This document shows positions 1 through 10,160 of a DNA stretch of 64,000 nt, one piece after another. The notes beneath the pieces are model-generated. The model had not been told where the DNA came from, ran no database searches, and worked only from the letters and a program-made list of their open reading frames with translations. Position 1 is the stretch's first letter. Every line of letters begins with the position of its first letter. Where the stretch lies: the NCBI RefSeq assembly GCF_017591425.1, contig NW_024466599.1, positions 29,984,001-30,048,000 on the forward strand, read 5' to 3'. A program made the position numbers and the translations under genes. The DNA is from Ochotona curzoniae (lineage: Eukaryota; Chordata; Mammalia; Lagomorpha; Ochotonidae).

Positions 1-3000
1 GAACCAGGTGTATGTCCGAGTCCAACAGGGAGAAAGGGTCCTGCACTCAGGTCACTTGAGGTCCTCTCATGGCCAAGCCCCGGGGAATGGACAAATGGCA
101 CATGTGCTAGCCAAAAGGAAGCCGTAAGAGGAGCATTGACAACCAGAAGCTGGGAAACGAGGACAGCTAAGGATGCAGCCAGACTTCAGGAAGTGACTCT
201 GAAGCAGCTGGGCGGGCTGGTAACACGGGGAAGCCAGGTCAGGCTGCTGCTCCCAGATGCAAGGCTGAAGCACATCTGTCTGCTCAGGCAGAGTCAGCTC
301 TCCTCTTAACAACCCCAAAACTCAGAGGCATCCTACGAGGCTTCCCAGTTCCTTCCGGAAATCCCCCTAATGTATTCTGCAACAACAGATTGAGCCACAT
401 TCTGATCACATCTTTTAAAAGCTGCTATTTTCCAAGGAAAGTTACTCAAGGACTTAAACACAAGCTGTCCAACTCATCGTTGCAGGACCCCAGGTGAGCC
501 AGGAGCTAAGCCTTCGGGTTCAGCAGAAGCAAAGAATCCAGCACCGAGAGGAAGATACTTCCAAGTGAGGGGTGGGTGCCCAGTCTCCTCAGATACACTC
601 AAACGGAAGAGGAACTTCAAAGCCAACCAGCACGGGCACTCCTTCCCTCTTTCATGCAAACATGCTCTAACAACTCCTTGCCAAGACTAGTTGGGGAAAC
701 AAACTTGGTTCCTATCTGCCTCCCTGCTGGTAAGCAATGCAAATCAAACCTCTCTCCTCCCTAAAGACCAGAGTCACAGATTGCTCCTGGTGTGCCGTGG
801 CGACAAGCACACCTCATTCAGTAACACACCTGTTTTCAACACCGTCTACCCAAATGTCAGACGACACCAAGGGGCCTCCAAGCTTGTAGCTTTGCAAAGA
901 CCAGCCGATACCAGAGTTCCAAAGATATACAAGCGAAGGGGAAGGTTAGTGCTGCTGGCTTTGTCCACAGCTAGTCAACAGACGAGCCTACCTTCACCTC
1001 TCAGGTTCCAGGGGTCTGCAGCTGCCCCCTTGTGGAATCCTGCATTAGCTTACAGTCTGCCTGGGTTGTAACACGTCTCATCCATGTTCAGCCTGGAAAA
1101 CAAACAGGAAAATATGCTAGATGACAAGGTACAGGTAAACCCCTAGAGGGGGAACTCATAGCCTTATTGCACAGTCCTACCCACCTTTGGAGGTGACTAC
1201 TAACCAGGAGCCTCGGAGTGCTGGCTTGCAGGAGACGGACACTGCAGACACTCAGGATGAGGCTCAGCTCCACCCCTCCGCACGGCCACCTGCACCTGAG
1301 GTGTGAAGGCTCAACGTGAGCAAGATGACAGCGTCACCAAGTATAGCACAGGAGCAGCCTGACCCGTGCACCCTCAAACCTCTGCAGGTGCCTGCCGGAG
1401 CCTGGCAGGGCAGGCTGGGTGACCTCAGTTCTTGCCTTTCACAGCTCTGAGACACATTTACAAGTGCCATACAAACCTCAGAATCCAGCTGGCGACAGCC
1501 GACACGGAGGCCAGCCCTGCGATCACATTCGAGGCCACTTCCTCCAGCTCCAGCCTCTCCATGTTTGTGACGAAGGGAGCTCACACACGTCAAAACAGCA
1601 ATTTTCCAAACGGCCACTTCTTCAGGAGGACCTGCTCCAGAGGGGAAAAAGGAACAGCCGCCCAGAATAAACAAAGGCTTCTCTGTGTGACTCTAATTAG
1701 AATGACAACTAATTGAAGGCAATTTATGTGGTTCTGGAAAGGTTAATAGAATTCATGTTTTTAGAGATGCTGAATTCAACTCAGCCTTAGCCAGAAACAA
1801 AAACCTAACCTTTATTCTCTTTAATTATTCGGTCAGAATAATTTCCTGGGAGCAAGTTCAACCTCTGGATGGCTCTAATTAAACACCAATGAACTTTGAA
1901 GCTGACATCAACTCATTCAGCTGCAACTCAATTTCCAAACTCACCTGCCATACAGGCTGGAGGTGCCAAAGTGGGGGAACATAACGGGGATGGGCATGGA
2001 GCCTATGAGCTATGAACTGATTCCACAACATCTTCTGCCCTGCTCTGTGGGCTATTTCCTAACTGGGCCCTCCTTAGCAGCAGATTCTGGGCTGGGCTGT
2101 CTCTTTCCATGGATTTCCCCAGAGTTCTTGCTGCAGGCAAGTTAAAAGCCTGCACAGGGCCCTGCATCCTCACTGTTATTCTGTGCAGTCCCACCAAGGC
2201 CCCAGAACAAGCCAGCTGCTGCAGGTGCTTCTTAAAACTGTTCCCCTGCAGATGGGAGTGCCGTTTCTTACAGCCACGGAGGGACAGCTCCAGGCTCATT
2301 TCCACTGCAAAGATCTCAATCTGAATAGTGGGCTGTGGACAGTGTGGCTAAGACACATCTCGGCCACAAGCAAGGTCAGACAAGGCAAGACGTGACGTCC
2401 CCGGGTGGTGTCAGAGCCCAAGGAAAAGACATTATCTGAAGAACCTGAGTCCCAGGGTTCTGCTCGGCGCCTTCTTCTGTTAGGACTGTGCAGCAGCTCC
2501 TGCGAAAACCGACTCGGCCCTGCACAGGCTCTGCAGCAGCCAGCACCCCTGCCTCCCTGCCACTCAGGAGCACTTATACAAGTGACAGGTGCTAATGGCT
2601 CAGCAGCCCAGCAACAGTCCTCCCTCCCTACATCTCTCTCACCTCAGCAGGTGGCTCCTCTAAGTTTCCCAGAACTGAAGCACCACTCAGGCCTCTCCAA
2701 CCCACGTACACCCAGGGGCAGCCTTGACTGCAGAAAGCAAAGCCCTCCAGTCACAGGGAACTCCCAGACTGAGACAGCTGAGGGATTCCACCGAAGAGTT
2801 CCTCAGTAAGTCGTACGATCCACCGTATGGTCTGCCCACCAGAATGGAAGATACTATGAAAACGGTCCTAAAAATGATCCTTAAAAGGGTTTCCTTAAAT
2901 ATAAACACCAGCTTGGCAAAGGCAAGGGTGTTTGGCACACCTCTGAGGTTCCAGCAACTAATAGTATGTGCACAGCAATTACTTATGGAATCAGATAAGA

Positions 3001-3567
3001 GAGCTGCTAAAAATGACAACCAGCAAACCTGACAAGAGGACCACCAGGAACAGAATCCCACTTCTCAACCAACCCCTCACACATACAGAGTGGTGCTAAC
3101 AAAGACTCCAACCAAGGAGGTGTGGCATCTACAGGTCAACCGGGTATATTATGTCACTGGGAAAGGTGGTATCAAAACTCCTTAGCAACCAATAGTTACT
3201 ATCTCGGGTTTGACCACCAGCTACTGCAGAGAAATGGACCAGAAAGGGACAGATTTACAAAGCTCCTGAACACGACAGAGAACTTGAAGATTCCAAGTCT
3301 CAACATCAGACAAGCTGGGAGTCAACCTGGAGCCTCACATATAAAGGGCACATAAAAGGAGGGAATGAAAGCAAGTTGGCCAAGGTTCTAAAACCCACAC
3401 CCCCTTCACCAAGTCACAGTTTCATAACACTCACATAGGATGAGGGGCAAGGGAAAAAAAGGCCACACAGCCCTGACAAGGAATTAAACTGTCAAAAAAG
3501 ATAAAGGGAATGTACAGGTGGGAAAAGATAAAGAAAAGATAAAGGGAATTACCTCTGAAAGGTGTAG
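1..3567. other. Unique sequence, no gene or repeat recognised
   Basis: There is no SINE, L1 or LTR match here, unlike the rest of the window. Open frames up to 136 codons occur but overlap on both strands and resemble nothing. An AT-rich block at 1690-1960 carries several TAATTA-type motifs (see findings). Confidence 0.6.
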
Positions 3568-3830
3568 GAGCCAGGCTTGTGGCATAGGGGTTAATCCACT
3601 ACTTGTGATATTAACATGGCACATACCAGTTTGAGTTCCAGTGGCTCTGTTTCCTGTCTAGCTCCCTGCTGCTATGCTAATATGTTAATATGCATGGGGA
3701 AAGGCGGAAGATGCCCCTATCATTCATGGAGATGAGCGTTTTGGGCTCCTGGCCCAGACTGGACTATTGGCAGCCATTTGGGAAGTCAGTAATGGATGGA
3801 AAATACTTCCTCCAAAAACCATAAACATCA
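3568..3830 (+). mobile_element. Old C-type SINE
   Basis: Degenerate but ordered landmarks: GGCATAGGGGTTAATCCACT head, AGCTCCCTGCTGCTATG, GGCTCCTGGCCCAGACTGG, GCAGCCATTTGGGAAGTCAG. Confidence 0.55.
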
Positions 3831-3929
3831 TTTTCAACTTTTCTTGCCCTTGCGTATCCTTAAAAAAATGTTGAAAATCTAAGTGGAGGTAATTCAGATC
3901 ACCTGAGGCCAGGTTTCACACTGAAACTG

Positions 3930-4280
3930 AATCCCCATACCAGTCAGACTGCACCTCACAATGGGGGTCCAGTTTTGGTGTGAATCCTGGCACCACCGAG
4001 TGTCTCCATTCCTCCTTGGGGATGCATGTAAAATGCCCACATGCCATATGGGAGAACCTGGCGCAAGCATCTGCTTCCAGCTCTGCACAGCAGATACCCG
4101 CAAAGCCTGAGAGCAGCAGAGGCTGGCTTCAGTGGCTGGGTGCCTCCACCCTGTAGGAGACCTGGACTTGAGCTTCCTGTTCCCATCGCCACCCACCCCC
4201 AGCCATGACGGGAATTCAGAGAATGAACCAGCAGATGGGAGCACTGTTTCTGCTTCCCCAAATTATTTTTAATAAAACAG
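3930..4280 (+). mobile_element. Old, rearranged C-type SINE
   Basis: It keeps CCATATGGGA, CCTGTAGGAGACCTGGA and GAATGAACCAGCAGATGG, then an A-rich tail. The 5' part is poorly matched. Confidence 0.45.
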
Positions 4281-4440
4281 AAATATCTTCTTGGACTTCT
4301 ATTTCCATTCCACCAGCATAATTAGAATTTTACCTCTCAAATGTTACCCTAATGCAATATAACTTTAGCTTTGCACATTAGTTGGGTTTATTATTACTTT
4401 AAGAAAACACCTGATGTCTAAAGATAAAAGGTGTAGTCAG

Positions 4441-4775
4441 GGCCCGGCGCGATGGCCTAGCGGCTAAAGTCCTCGCCTTGAACACCCCGGGATCCCATAT
4501 GGGCGCCGGTTCTAATCCGAGCAGTTCCACTTCCCATCCAGCTCCCTGCTTGTGGCCTGGGAAAGCAGTCGAGGACGGCCCAAAGCTTTGGGACCCTGCA
4601 CACGTGTGGGAGACCTGGAAGAAGTTCCTGGATCCTGGCTTCAGTTTAGCATAGCATCGGCTGTTGCAGTCACTTGGGGAGTGAATCATCGGATGGAAGA
4701 TCTTCCTCTCTGTCTCTCCTCCTCTCTGTATATCTGACTTTCCAATAAATAAATAAATCTTTAAAAAAAAAAAAA
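4441..4775 (+). mobile_element. Young C-type SINE (tRNA-derived), full length
   Basis: This is a complete copy. A perfect pol III A box, TGGCCTAGCGG, lies at 4453-4463 and a B-box-like GGTTCTAATCC at 4508-4518. The tail is AATAAATAAATAAATCTTT plus poly-A. The target-site duplication is GGTGTAGTCAG (4430-4440) and GGTGTAGTTAG (4776-4786), one mismatch. Confidence 0.96.
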
Positions 4776-4814
4776 GGTGTAGTTAGTTCACAGGTTTGGA
4801 GGTTGGTCCACAAA

Positions 4815-5128
4815 GGGCCCAACACAGCTTCTGTGGGGGAAAGAGATGCTGTGGAACAGTGAGCTAAGCTTCTGCCTGCAATACTGGCATCCACAGCACA
4901 GCATCAATTCAAGTCCCGGCTGTCTCACTTCAGATTCTGTTTCCTGCAGAAGATGATCCAAGTACTTGGGTTTCTGGCATCCACGTGGGAGACCAGGATG
5001 CAGTTTCAAGACTCCTGGCTTCAGCCTGGCCCTGCCTGGCCATTGCATTTGGTAAGTGAACCCCAAGGATGGCAGATCTCGGTCTCTAATTCTGCCTTTA
5101 ATTTTATTTTATTAAATAACAACATTAA
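4815..5128 (+). mobile_element. Old C-type SINE
   Basis: Landmarks: GTGAGCTAAGCTTCTGCCTG, GATGATCCAAGTACTTGGG, CACGTGGGAGACCAGGATG, then a T/A-rich end. It abuts the next young SINE. Confidence 0.7.
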
Positions 5129-5144
5129 AAACACTGATGCAGTA

Positions 5145-5440
5145 GGGCCCCACGCAACAGCCTAGTGGCTAAAATCCTCGCCTTGCATGCCAGGATCCCA
5201 TATGAATGCCATTTCTAATCCGAGCAGCCCCATTTCCCATCCAGCTCCCTGCTTGTGGCCTGGGAAAGCAGTCGAGGACGGCCCAAAGCCTTGGGATGGT
5301 GCACCCGCATGGGAGACCTGGAGGAAGTTTCTGGCTCCTGGCTTTGCAGTTGCTTGGGGAATGAATCAACGGATGGAAGATCTTCTTCTCCGTCTCTCCT
5401 CCTCTCTGTATTTGACATTGCAATAAAAATAATTTTTTTA
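5145..5440 (+). mobile_element. Young C-type SINE, tail interrupted
   Basis: The head is GGGCCCCACGCAACAGCCTAGTGGCTAAAATCC. About 30 bases are missing before the GAATGAATCAACGGATGG block. Its AATAAAAATAA tail is the target of the opposite-strand SINE that follows. Confidence 0.9.
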
Positions 5441-5765
5441 AAAGATGCATTTTATTTTTATCACAAAGTCAGATATACAGAGAGAAGGAGACTCAGAGAG
5501 GAAGATCTTCCATCTGATGATTCACTCCCAAAGTGACCACAACAGCCAGTGTTGCGCCAATCCAAAGCCAGGAGCCAGGAGCTTCCTCCAGGTCTCTCAC
5601 ACGGGTGCAAGGTCCCCTGGCCTTGGGCTGTCCTCAACTGCCTTCCCAGGCACAAGCAGGGAACTGGATGGGAAGCAGAGCCACTGGGACCAGAACCGGT
5701 GCCCATATGGGATGCTGGCACATTCAAGGCGAGGACTTTAGCCGCTAGGCCATGTCACCAGGCCC
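5441..5765 (-). mobile_element. Young C-type SINE inserted in the tail of the previous one
   Basis: The minus-strand copy starts at GGGCCTGGTGACATGGCCTAGCGG (5765 downward). AATAAAAATAA flanks it at about 5422-5432 and 5765-5775, which fits a target-site duplication. Confidence 0.92.
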
Positions 5766-5779
5766 AATAAAAATAAACC

Positions 5780-6648
5780 TTAAAAAATGAGGCACTAAAG
5801 GAGTTGTTTTAAAGTATTTAAAATTAAATACTCACCAAAATAAATACTAAACAAACCATGATGCATTTATAAGACGAAACATAATGCAGAAAAATGAGGC
5901 AGAAAATTTCTAACCTACAACTTAGACAAAAAATTGCCATTTAGGCAAAAATAAAAGACAAGGAAAACACATTTATATATGCTCATATTCACAGACTATA
6001 CCTGAAAGTAAACAGGAAACTCGGGTGAAGAAAACACAAGGTCAATGTGGGAGCCACCTGTGTCACAGAGTAAGGCACGTCAGCAGGACACTGAGCCACC
6101 ACGGATGCCTGTCAGCAGGGAGCGACGACAGGCACAGTTATTACACCCGGAACATGGAAATTACAGAACACCTTCAGTTTCACAGATGCTTGCGATGTAG
6201 AAGCGATGACAGAATAGACAATCACTTGTCACTACGCCCTCAGTAATCAGTAAGAACCACTGAGGAACATTGACAGTGGTGCAAAAACAAATGAGGGCGA
6301 GATATTCCCAGATTCAAATGTTACCCCAGACCAGTTGCTAACTGCAAAGACAAGAGCTGGCAGTTATCTCAACTACCTAAATTCAAAGAGTATCAATTGG
6401 TATCAAGTACCACCTGACATAAAGGTCACTACCCCATCTATGAAGAGTTTCTGACACTGACGTCTAACCTGAAACCATCGGTGAGGAGACAGGGACAAGC
6501 TGAGGGATGTCCTGCACACCAACTTGTCCCGACTCTGCAAACAGGTCAGTTCAGGAAGGATGCTGCGACTCCTGCGGACAAAAGGAGACTGAAAGACATA
6601 AAACCTAAACGTAACATATGATCCTTGACTGGGCCCTGGATCCAAAAG
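5780..6648. other. Unique AT-rich sequence
   Basis: I see no gene, no recognisable repeat and no RNA gene in this stretch. Confidence 0.5.
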
Positions 6649-6649
6649 C

Positions 6650-6790
6650 AAACAGGCAGGTGTCAGCCCAGCCGTTAAGATGCTCCATCCCACACCAAAG
6701 AGCCTGGGTGCAATGCCCAGCTCTGCCTCCTGTCTCAACTTCCGGCTAAGGCAGCCCCTGGGAGGCAGCAGTGACAGTTCAAATGTGTCT
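6650..6790 (+). mobile_element. Old C-type SINE fragment (5' half)
   Basis: GCCCAGCCGTTAAGATGCTC resembles a SINE head, followed by GGTGCAATGCCCAGCTC and GGGAGGCAGCAGTGAC. Confidence 0.4.
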
Positions 6791-6958
6791 CTTTCAGAAA
6801 CAGAGCAGGTGTCCATCTGCTTAGTTCACCCCCTAAACACCCACAACGTTGGCCAGAGCCAAGCACCAGGCGCGCAGCAGTGAGGAGTCAGAGCCAGGGA
6901 CTGAACAAGGCACCCCAACAGGAACAGGGCTATTCACCTACTAGGCTAATGCTCCACC
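6791..6958 (-). mobile_element. Old C-type SINE fragment
   Basis: It ends with GGGACTGAACAAGGCACCCC and CTACTAGGCTAATGCTCCACCCC, the reverse of a degenerate SINE head. Confidence 0.35.
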
Positions 6959-6992
6959 CCAAGAAATTATTTTTAATTAAAAAAAAAAACCC

Positions 6993-7250
6993 TGCTGGCA
7001 GGGATGTAAAATAGCACAGCTGGGTTACAAAGCCTGAAGTTCTCAAAAAGTTAACCACACAAACGTGCAATTCCACTCCCAAGTACATACCTGAGAACAG
7101 GATATTACGCTCACATGGAGGCCTTCACCACTGTTCACAGAAACATTACCCGTAACAGTTCAAACATGAAAATAACACAAATGCCCATCAACAGGTGAGT
7201 GGCTATGCAAAAGGTGGTATATCCAGACAAGTAGCCATAGAAAGTGCCAA
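6993..7250 (+). mobile_element. L1 fragment, ORF2 3' region (piece 1 of 3)
   Basis: The sequence matches the conserved L1 stretch GGGATGTAAAATAGCACAGC, CTCAAAAAGTTAACCACAC, CAATTCCACTCCCAAGTACA and AAATGCCCATCAACAGGTGA. The reading frame is decayed. Confidence 0.85.
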
Positions 7251-7251
7251 A

Positions 7252-7520
7252 ATAGGACGGCATTTTAGTGTAGCAGGTAAAGTCGCCACCTGCACACTAG
7301 CATCTCACATGGATACTGCTTCCTGTCCTGGCTGTTTCACTTCTGAGCCAGCTCTCTAATGGACCCAGGAAAGCAGCAGATGATCCAAGTCCTTGGGCCC
7401 CTGGTTGCAGACCAGCCCCGCTCTGGCCATTGCAGCCACCTGGGGAATGAAACTGTGAATGAATGATGGATCTCTCATCCCTCCCCCCACCCTCTCTAAA
7501 CTCTTTCAAATTAATCTTAA
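7252..7520 (+). mobile_element. C-type SINE inserted in the L1
   Basis: Landmarks: GTGTAGCAGGTAAAGTCGCC, TGATCCAAGTCCTTGGGCC, GGCCATTGCAGCCACCTGGG. It ends in ATTAATCTTAA and then a run of 15 G. Confidence 0.75.
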
Positions 7521-7535
7521 GGGGGGGGGGGGGGG
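7521..7535. repeat. Poly-G run, 15 bases
   Basis: Uninterrupted G homopolymer directly after a SINE tail. Confidence 0.95.
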
Positions 7536-7737
7536 CACCAATAATGTCATAGCCATTCACAGTGCAATTACATGGAATACCCAGAGAGAAGAATCGTGCA
7601 GACTGGAAGATGAGTGGTGGCCTAGGAACCAGGAGGTGGAGTTAGAGGTGGGGGTGGGGAAAGAAAGTGACTGTTACTGGGGACAAGGTTCTTTCGCAGC
7701 ATAATAAAAGATACTGAAAAGAAAAAGGACTGATTAA
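7536..7737 (+). mobile_element. L1 3' UTR fragment (piece 2 of 3)
   Basis: The purine-rich stretch GTGGTGGCCTAGGAACCAGG ... GTGGGGGTGGGGAAAG followed by GTGACTGTTACTGGGGACAAG resembles the 3' UTR of old L1M elements. It lies between two SINEs. Confidence 0.6.
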
Positions 7738-7739
7738 CT

Positions 7740-8026
7740 GAAAAGACAGTAGGGAGGGAGAGGGCAAGAAAAACAGAGAAAAATCTTCAATCCACTGTTT
7801 AACCTCCAAATGACTACAAAGGCTCGAGCTAGACCAGCCCAAAACCAGGAGCTGCTTCCAGGTCTCTCCCTCGGGTGTAGGGGCCCAAGCACTTGGGCCA
7901 TCCTCTGCTGCATTCCCAAGCACATGAACAGAGAGCTGGACCAGTAGTAGAGCAAGCAACACAGACCCAGCACCCAAAATTGGGATGCTGGCAGCACAAG
8001 CCTGCTAAGCCATAGCACCAGCCCAA
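7740..8026 (-). mobile_element. C-type SINE
   Basis: The reverse orientation is shown by GCCCAAGCACTTGGGCCATC, GAGAGCTGGACCAGTAGTAG and the head complement TGCTAAGCCATAGCACCAGCC. Confidence 0.8.
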
Positions 8027-8045
8027 TTAAAGAAAAAAAAAAAAA

Positions 8046-8360
8046 TTAGGGCCCAGCATGGTGGTTCAGTGGCTAAATCCTTGCCTAATACATGCCAGGA
8101 TCCCACATGGATGCCAACTCGTGTCCCGGCTGCTCCACTTTCCATCAAGCTCTCTGCTTGTGACCTGGGAAAGCAACAGAGAATGGCCCAACCTTGGGAC
8201 CCAGTACCCACGTGGGAGACCCAGAAGAAGCTCCTGCCTCTGGAGCAGCTCAGCTCCAGCCACTGCAGTCACTTGGGGAGTGAACCAACAGATGAAGATA
8301 TTTCTGTCTCTTCCCACTGTGAATCTGCCTTTTTTAAAAATAAATAAGTCTCTAAGAAAT
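8046..8360 (+). mobile_element. C-type SINE, intermediate age
   Basis: Head AGGGCCCAGCATGGTGGTTCAGTGGCTAAATCC, CCCACGTGGGAGACCCAG, and tail AAATAAATAAGTCTCTAAG. Confidence 0.87.
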
Positions 8361-8379
8361 ACATATATATTAAAATTGG

Positions 8380-8478
8380 TTTGATAGTGGCTTCATAAAC
8401 TTTAAATATTGTAAAAGAACTGAACTGTATATTTCAGGTAAATTATGCTATGTGTGAATTATATCTCAAAAAAGCTGC
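8380..8478 (+). mobile_element. L1 3' end (piece 3 of 3)
   Basis: GAACTGTATATTTCAGGTAAATTATGCTATGTGTGAATTATATCTCAA matches the typical terminus of L1M 3' UTRs, which closes the L1 opened at 6993. Confidence 0.75.
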
Positions 8479-8479
8479 T

Positions 8480-9289
8480 TTTAAACACAAGTATAAAGGA
8501 CACACTATTGATGTATTGAGATAATTTGAAAACATACTGTATTAGACTGTTTTACCTGTAACCAATATCAACCGAGTGTGACAACCTTGTTGCAGACAGG
8601 GGAGGAACAGGCCCTTACTCTCAGGGGAGATACCTACCTGTTGAAGACTTACAGATGATTTGTGATAATTCTTTACCTTAAATGATTTAGAGAAAAAAAC
8701 AAACCTGAGGCTCATGTTTAAGATTCATGCCCTGTGTTTAAGTCTGTGTGTGAGGACAAGAAAAAATCAAGGAGGCAAAATACGGGTAACTGGTTATATC
8801 TCAGTGAATAATGTATATTGTATGATTCTTAGCAACTGAAATTTAGATCTATTGAAACATAAAAGAAGTTTTTGGCCCATAAAAACGCTATTGAATATTT
8901 CCAAATACCATATTTTGTCCTCAGTAAGAAGTCAATGTTATATGCAAAGGCAAGATACAGATCACTCATACTTATATAATATAATCATATACAATAAAAT
9001 CCCACCTTTATCCAGGGTAAGTGAAGTCTGATAATTATGACAACACAGGGAATTAGTGTCTACATGAACTGTGCATTGCAGGCACATTTCGCTAAGGAAT
9101 CAGTGGGTTTCTTACAAGAACCATATGGAATCATTAACATGCCATTAAAATCCTATTACTATTACCTCACCTTAAGGAACCATTCTGTAAAGATTATCTG
9201 GTGCCCAATTACAAAGAAAAACATGTGAGATCCCTCTGGTTTGCTGAAATTATTCTGAAAGGTTATTTAATTTAAAACAACTACAAACT
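8480..9289. other. Unique AT-rich sequence downstream of COX7A2L
   Basis: No repeat and no coding signal were recognised. It could hold the 3' end of a convergent neighbour, but nothing in it proves that. Confidence 0.5.
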
Positions 9290-10019
9290 TGAAATTTTCC
9301 ATTCATGTATTTATTCCACAATCAAAATAAATCATAATTTAAAGCCATAACATTTTTAAAAGACAAAAGAAAATTTGTGGCGCGGCTGCGTTAACAAGAC
9401 ACCAGTCCAAAGGGCAATACTAAACAGGTGTTCTGTTCCCAGGCTGGAATAAATAAACAGTGACACATGAAAATCCACTAAGAAGCCAAGGTGAGGCAAA
9501 TAATCCTTTGAAACAAACTGAGTGGTGAACAGAGGCAGGCTGCAAACAGGATCTACTAACATCTTGCTGAAGAGTGAAGAGGAAACCCCCAAAGCGCCTT
9601 GGACCCTTCACCCGAGTGCCAGGCCCTGGGTTCTGCCGTCCTTCCTCGAGTCACACCCCAAATCCAGAAAGGCTCCTGCACCCCGGTTCAGAACCGCAAC
9701 CCCAAGTCCCTGGGGCCTCAGCAGGGGCTGCCCTCCATGAGCACGTGCACAACTTTCCTCCAGAACCACCAGGCAAATCAGAAACCCAAATACAGGACAC
9801 AGCGCTGTTTCTTGAAACAATAGATTTGACTGTCAAATGAGTGCTGACATCTGGCAAGCCATATGTATTTCATAAACAAACCAAAACAGTCTCTTGACTT
9901 TTTTTCCTTGGGAAAAAAAAAAAAATACCAAGTTTAACAACAAAAAATTAACAAACAATGAAAAGTGAAAATTCAAAGGATTTAATGCCAGAAAGCAAAC
10001 CAGTCCCGGGCAGCCTAAT
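9290..10019 (-). other. COX7A2L: COX7A2L 3' UTR (probable)
   Basis: This is the sequence after the stop codon, free of SINEs. The minus strand carries AATAAA at 9310-9315, about 705 bases past the stop, with no earlier AATAAA. An ATTAAA lies only about 35 bases past the stop, at 9980-9985, and could give a very short UTR. The end point is inferred. Confidence 0.5.
9310..9315 (-). terminator. Candidate polyadenylation signal AATAAA for COX7A2L
   Basis: The plus strand reads TTTATT, so the minus strand reads GTGGAATAAATACATG. It is the first canonical hexamer downstream of the COX7A2L stop. Confidence 0.45.
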
Positions 10020-10160
10020 TCATTTGTTTTTGGGCTGTGAAGCCATGTAGAGGGCGATGAGGCAGTAGATGGTCCCTCCCAAGGTCAGCACCATGGTGGT
10101 CCGGTACAGCATTTGGTCAGGCAGGCCTCGCTTCAGGTGGACAGGCACACCATCTGATTT
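10020..10160 (-). CDS. COX7A2L: COX7A2L coding exon 3 with stop codon
   Basis: It encodes residues 69-114 and TGA (10020-10022). The acceptor reads ATTCTTTAAG with AG at 10162-10161. It contains [16 protein letters not shown], then the single membrane helix, then the basic tail PKNK. The first residues (K69 S70 D71 G72) show no deletion at the exon 2/3 junction. Confidence 0.97.
   Translation of the reverse strand, partial: KSDGVPVHLKRGLPDQMLYRTTMVLTLGGTIYCLIALYMASQPKNK

Noticed and set aside
1..9300. Last exons of EML4, expected from human synteny
   Set aside because: I looked for its characteristic acidic, serine-rich C-terminal coding sequence in the plus frames and did not find it. Synteny alone is not enough.
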